Below, piece by piece: positions 61,674 to 64,000 of a DNA stretch of 64,000 bases. The notes under the pieces are model-generated. The model ran no database searches. It saw only the letters and a list, made by a program, of their open reading frames with translations, and had not been told where the DNA came from. This stretch comes from Glandiceps talaboti (Eukaryota > Hemichordata > Enteropneusta > Spengelidae): assembly GCF_964340395.1 (NCBI RefSeq), contig NC_135563.1, forward strand, positions 12,101,151 through 12,165,150. The letters are read 5' to 3'. Position numbers and translations under genes: made by a program. The first letter of the stretch is position 1; every line of letters starts with the position of its first letter.

Positions 61674-61860
61674 GTGGCGCAACACAAAGTGTTCTAGTGA
61701 CTAACGCTAAGCTTAAAAATTGTCCATTGTTCATATGCAAATATCAACCTTATTAATTGAGTGCTGGCGAAAGAAGAGGCGCAACACAAAGGGCTAACGC
61801 AACTCTTTGAATGTGTCCATTGTTCATATGCAAATACTGACCTCATTATAAGTGCAACTT
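61674..61860. promoter_or_regulatory. Tandem duplication with two SOX-OCT-like composite sites
   Basis: Two imperfect copies of about 100 bases both start near GGCGCAACACAAAG and contain TGTCCATTGTTCATATGCAAAT. In each, the SOX-type CATTGTT and the POU octamer ATGCAAAT are separated by three bases (61725-61742 and 61818-61835). A doubled GGGTTAAC motif lies just upstream (61638-61656). This looks like a cis-regulatory module; activity is inferred. Confidence 0.45.
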
Positions 61861-62029
61861 TGTACTATCATGGAAGTACAACCCCACTATCAAATCGCCC
61901 TGAAAATCACGTATGACGGTGACATGAATGATGACGATAAATTGTGAAACAATTATATAACATGACAATATGTATAATAAATAATCCAGTCAGTGTTTTT
62001 AAGGCTAGTTTAGTCTATGCAAGTTTCAG

Positions 62030-62129
62030 GGGTTCCTCATCAATTTACTTGATTTGGCTATGATTTAAAGCAGAACAACAGAATACAGACATATTGCTTT
62101 GTAAATGGATGTTTCTTGACTACTAGAAG
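62030..62129 (+). other. Possible non-coding first exon (plus strand)
   Basis: CTACTAGAAG|GTAAGT is a near-consensus donor with its last exon base at 62129. No long open frame precedes it: the ATG at 62106 is followed by an in-frame stop after four codons. The start is a guess. Confidence 0.2.
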
Positions 62130-62412
62130 GTAAGTTTATTGTAAATCATCTACAGTGTGTGATGGATATGTTGTGCAAAATGTGGTTTGTTGTCTGATTG
62201 TATGTTCAGATGTTCGACGTGTACTGAGAGTCGATTTTCTCTATTCAAAATAAGGATATATTCCTATCGCAATCAGTGTAAAGACGCATCACTAATGTTG
62301 CAATTTTTTGTTGCAATATTATAGTGACGCGTCCTGTGTGCTGTGTCTACTTTGAAAATTAGTGTCAAAGGCATGTTCATTTGGAAACAGCAGTGCGAAG
62401 TAAAGTCATGCT

Positions 62413-62415
<3 letters not shown>

Positions 62416-62485
<70 letters not shown>
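62416..62485. repeat. (GA)n microsatellite
   Basis: About 35 tandem GA units. Arg-Glu and Ser-Leu frames through it are artefacts. Confidence 0.97.
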
Positions 62486-62490
<5 letters not shown>

Positions 62491-64000
62491 CTTGCATTAC
62501 ATTACATATGAACAATATTTATTTATTATCTAAATGATCATTGTTTTTTGTGTATGACAGGCGATGTTGGCGTATGAAACCCAGTCCTTTCACTTGTGCA
62601 GCTTTCTCCTGAGACGGCCATGAAAATGATATACACGTATGCGTGCTTTGATTGATAAGTAGAATAAAGATTGTTAGTGCAGCATTTACGCTTCGTCATC
62701 AAAATTCACAATCTGAAACTAACAAGACATTACATTTACGTGTATGTGTACTTTGTATGACATTATTCAAAAGTTTAGAATAGGTCATTGAAAAAAAAAT
62801 GTTCAGTACACTCGGGTGAGTTGTCAGAAAGAGCGCCTGTTGAATACAACTGACAAGAGACTTTGGGTTGTTACATTATACGTTCGGTATGTAATATTTG
62901 TAAATGCGTGCACTCGTTGAATGTTGACGTTCCATCGAAACATAGTTCGTTCACCCCATAAAGTTCATTCACCCATGACATCGCGTTGTGCCTCTGTTCA
63001 GTTGCAGCTGGTATATATTCCACCAAGAAGCGAAATAAACTTGGCATTTCATCAAGATAACTTACGAGGGAATAAAATCAGAAATGGAAGACGGGAAATT
63101 AATTCACAACCTTTCATTGATGCTCGCCCCGCATTTCACATACGTCAGTACTTACCACTTCAGTGTTTGTCGCATTCCGAACTCTCGCAATAGGAATACT
63201 AGTAGTCTATTCAATGGAAACATAAGCTCATCCCTCCCATTACAAATTTCACTGGAAGTGGTTGTAAAATGGATGGATGTGTGACTGTAAAAGAATGATG
63301 TAAAATACTATCGTAGATTTGTTGTTTGTGCTAACATTGAGATGGTTTGGTAGTTCTCTTTTTGGAGTATGTAGTGGGCCTGAAAAGGGCCTTTTGGTTT
63401 GTGCTGATACAATCAGTGATTTCAGTGGTAAAGGACACTGAATTTCGGGCGAACTGTCCCGGATTATTTCTTTAGTTTTGGCGACATTGCAATACTGCAA
63501 CATGTCAAACCTGGGTGAGTGATAGGATGCTGTTTTCTTCAGCTTTATTAAATAGTATTTGGTGTTAGACGACAGTTTGGCATCCATCAGAGCAGACATA
63601 AGTTTCGCATGTACAGCAACGGCATTTTTGTCATGAGGATTGTTATGTTGATGGTGAAGGGTATAGACACCGCCGACTCAAAGTTCCTTGCTTTCGTAGC
63701 AACATCCAGACAACAGGAATTAACTTGGTTATGGCATGGACCATACTGTATTTCACGCTGTGATGTGAATGCAGTTCGAACACTACTGTATCTGTCTCTG
63801 GAAAGTTGCATTTTATAGTGATAGCAACCAATCAAAACATTTCAGCAGAATGATTGACATTATGTTCAATTTATTCATCGAAAATTAGCAATTTCGACGT
63901 ACCGCCAAAGTTGTTTGTCCCCTCTGTGAGATACCGTGTTAGGGTATGTTGCTATAATGAGAGACTGTATAATAATATTAATAAGAGACTTCAGCTGAAT
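62486..64000. other. No gene recognised
   Basis: Near 63503-63512 the sequence ATGTCAAACCTG|GGTGAGT could be a very short first coding exon (Met-Ser-Asn-Leu) with a donor, but nothing downstream within the window confirms it. Other open frames (for example 63249-63599 minus) have no recognisable domain. Confidence 0.4.

Overview
This window is animal (metazoan) nuclear DNA. The genes are split by GT-AG introns (one GC-AG), the sequence is AT-rich, and long microsatellites, palindromic short elements and two LINE remnants fill the spaces. The proteins are strongly vertebrate-like but the layout is not vertebrate, so a marine invertebrate (invertebrate deuterostome or lophotrochozoan) is the best guess. 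I cannot name the species from sequence alone.

Layout: 1-13.8 kb holds no gene I can support. It contains several large microsatellites, two copies of a dispersed repeat (called R1 here) and a 400-bp foldback element. 13.86-21.09 kb (+) is a complete nine-exon GLRX3 gene (monothiol multidomain glutaredoxin). 27.07-30.92 kb (-) is RNF145 and 31.55-35.33 kb (+) is RNF139/TRC8. These are two polytopic ER-membrane RING E3 ligases arranged head to head, with 626 bp between their start codons. 36-45.7 kb is repeat-rich and gene-poor, with a SINE, hAT-like and other inverted-repeat elements and a LINE fragment. 45.74-52.90 kb (-) is a six-exon gene for a 1,580-residue protein: RRM, KH-like segments, an Arg/Pro/Ser minisatellite tract, a PARP9-type macrodomain, two RING-type zinc modules and a Deltex C-terminal domain. 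53-64 kb has no recognised coding gene. It holds a 100-bp tandem duplication carrying paired SOX-OCT-like composite sites and two orphan splice donors that may mark untranslated first exons.

Together, three ubiquitin E3 genes lie within about 26 kb. RNF145 and RNF139 share architecture, first-intron phase and a divergent promoter, as expected of an inverted tandem duplicate. The Deltex gene joins in one polypeptide the functions that vertebrates split between the partners DTX3L (RING-Deltex E3) and PARP9 (ADP-ribose-reading macrodomains). That fusion is the most interesting object in the window. All exon models are hand-built from reading frame, splice consensus and remembered family similarity; no transcript or database search was possible.
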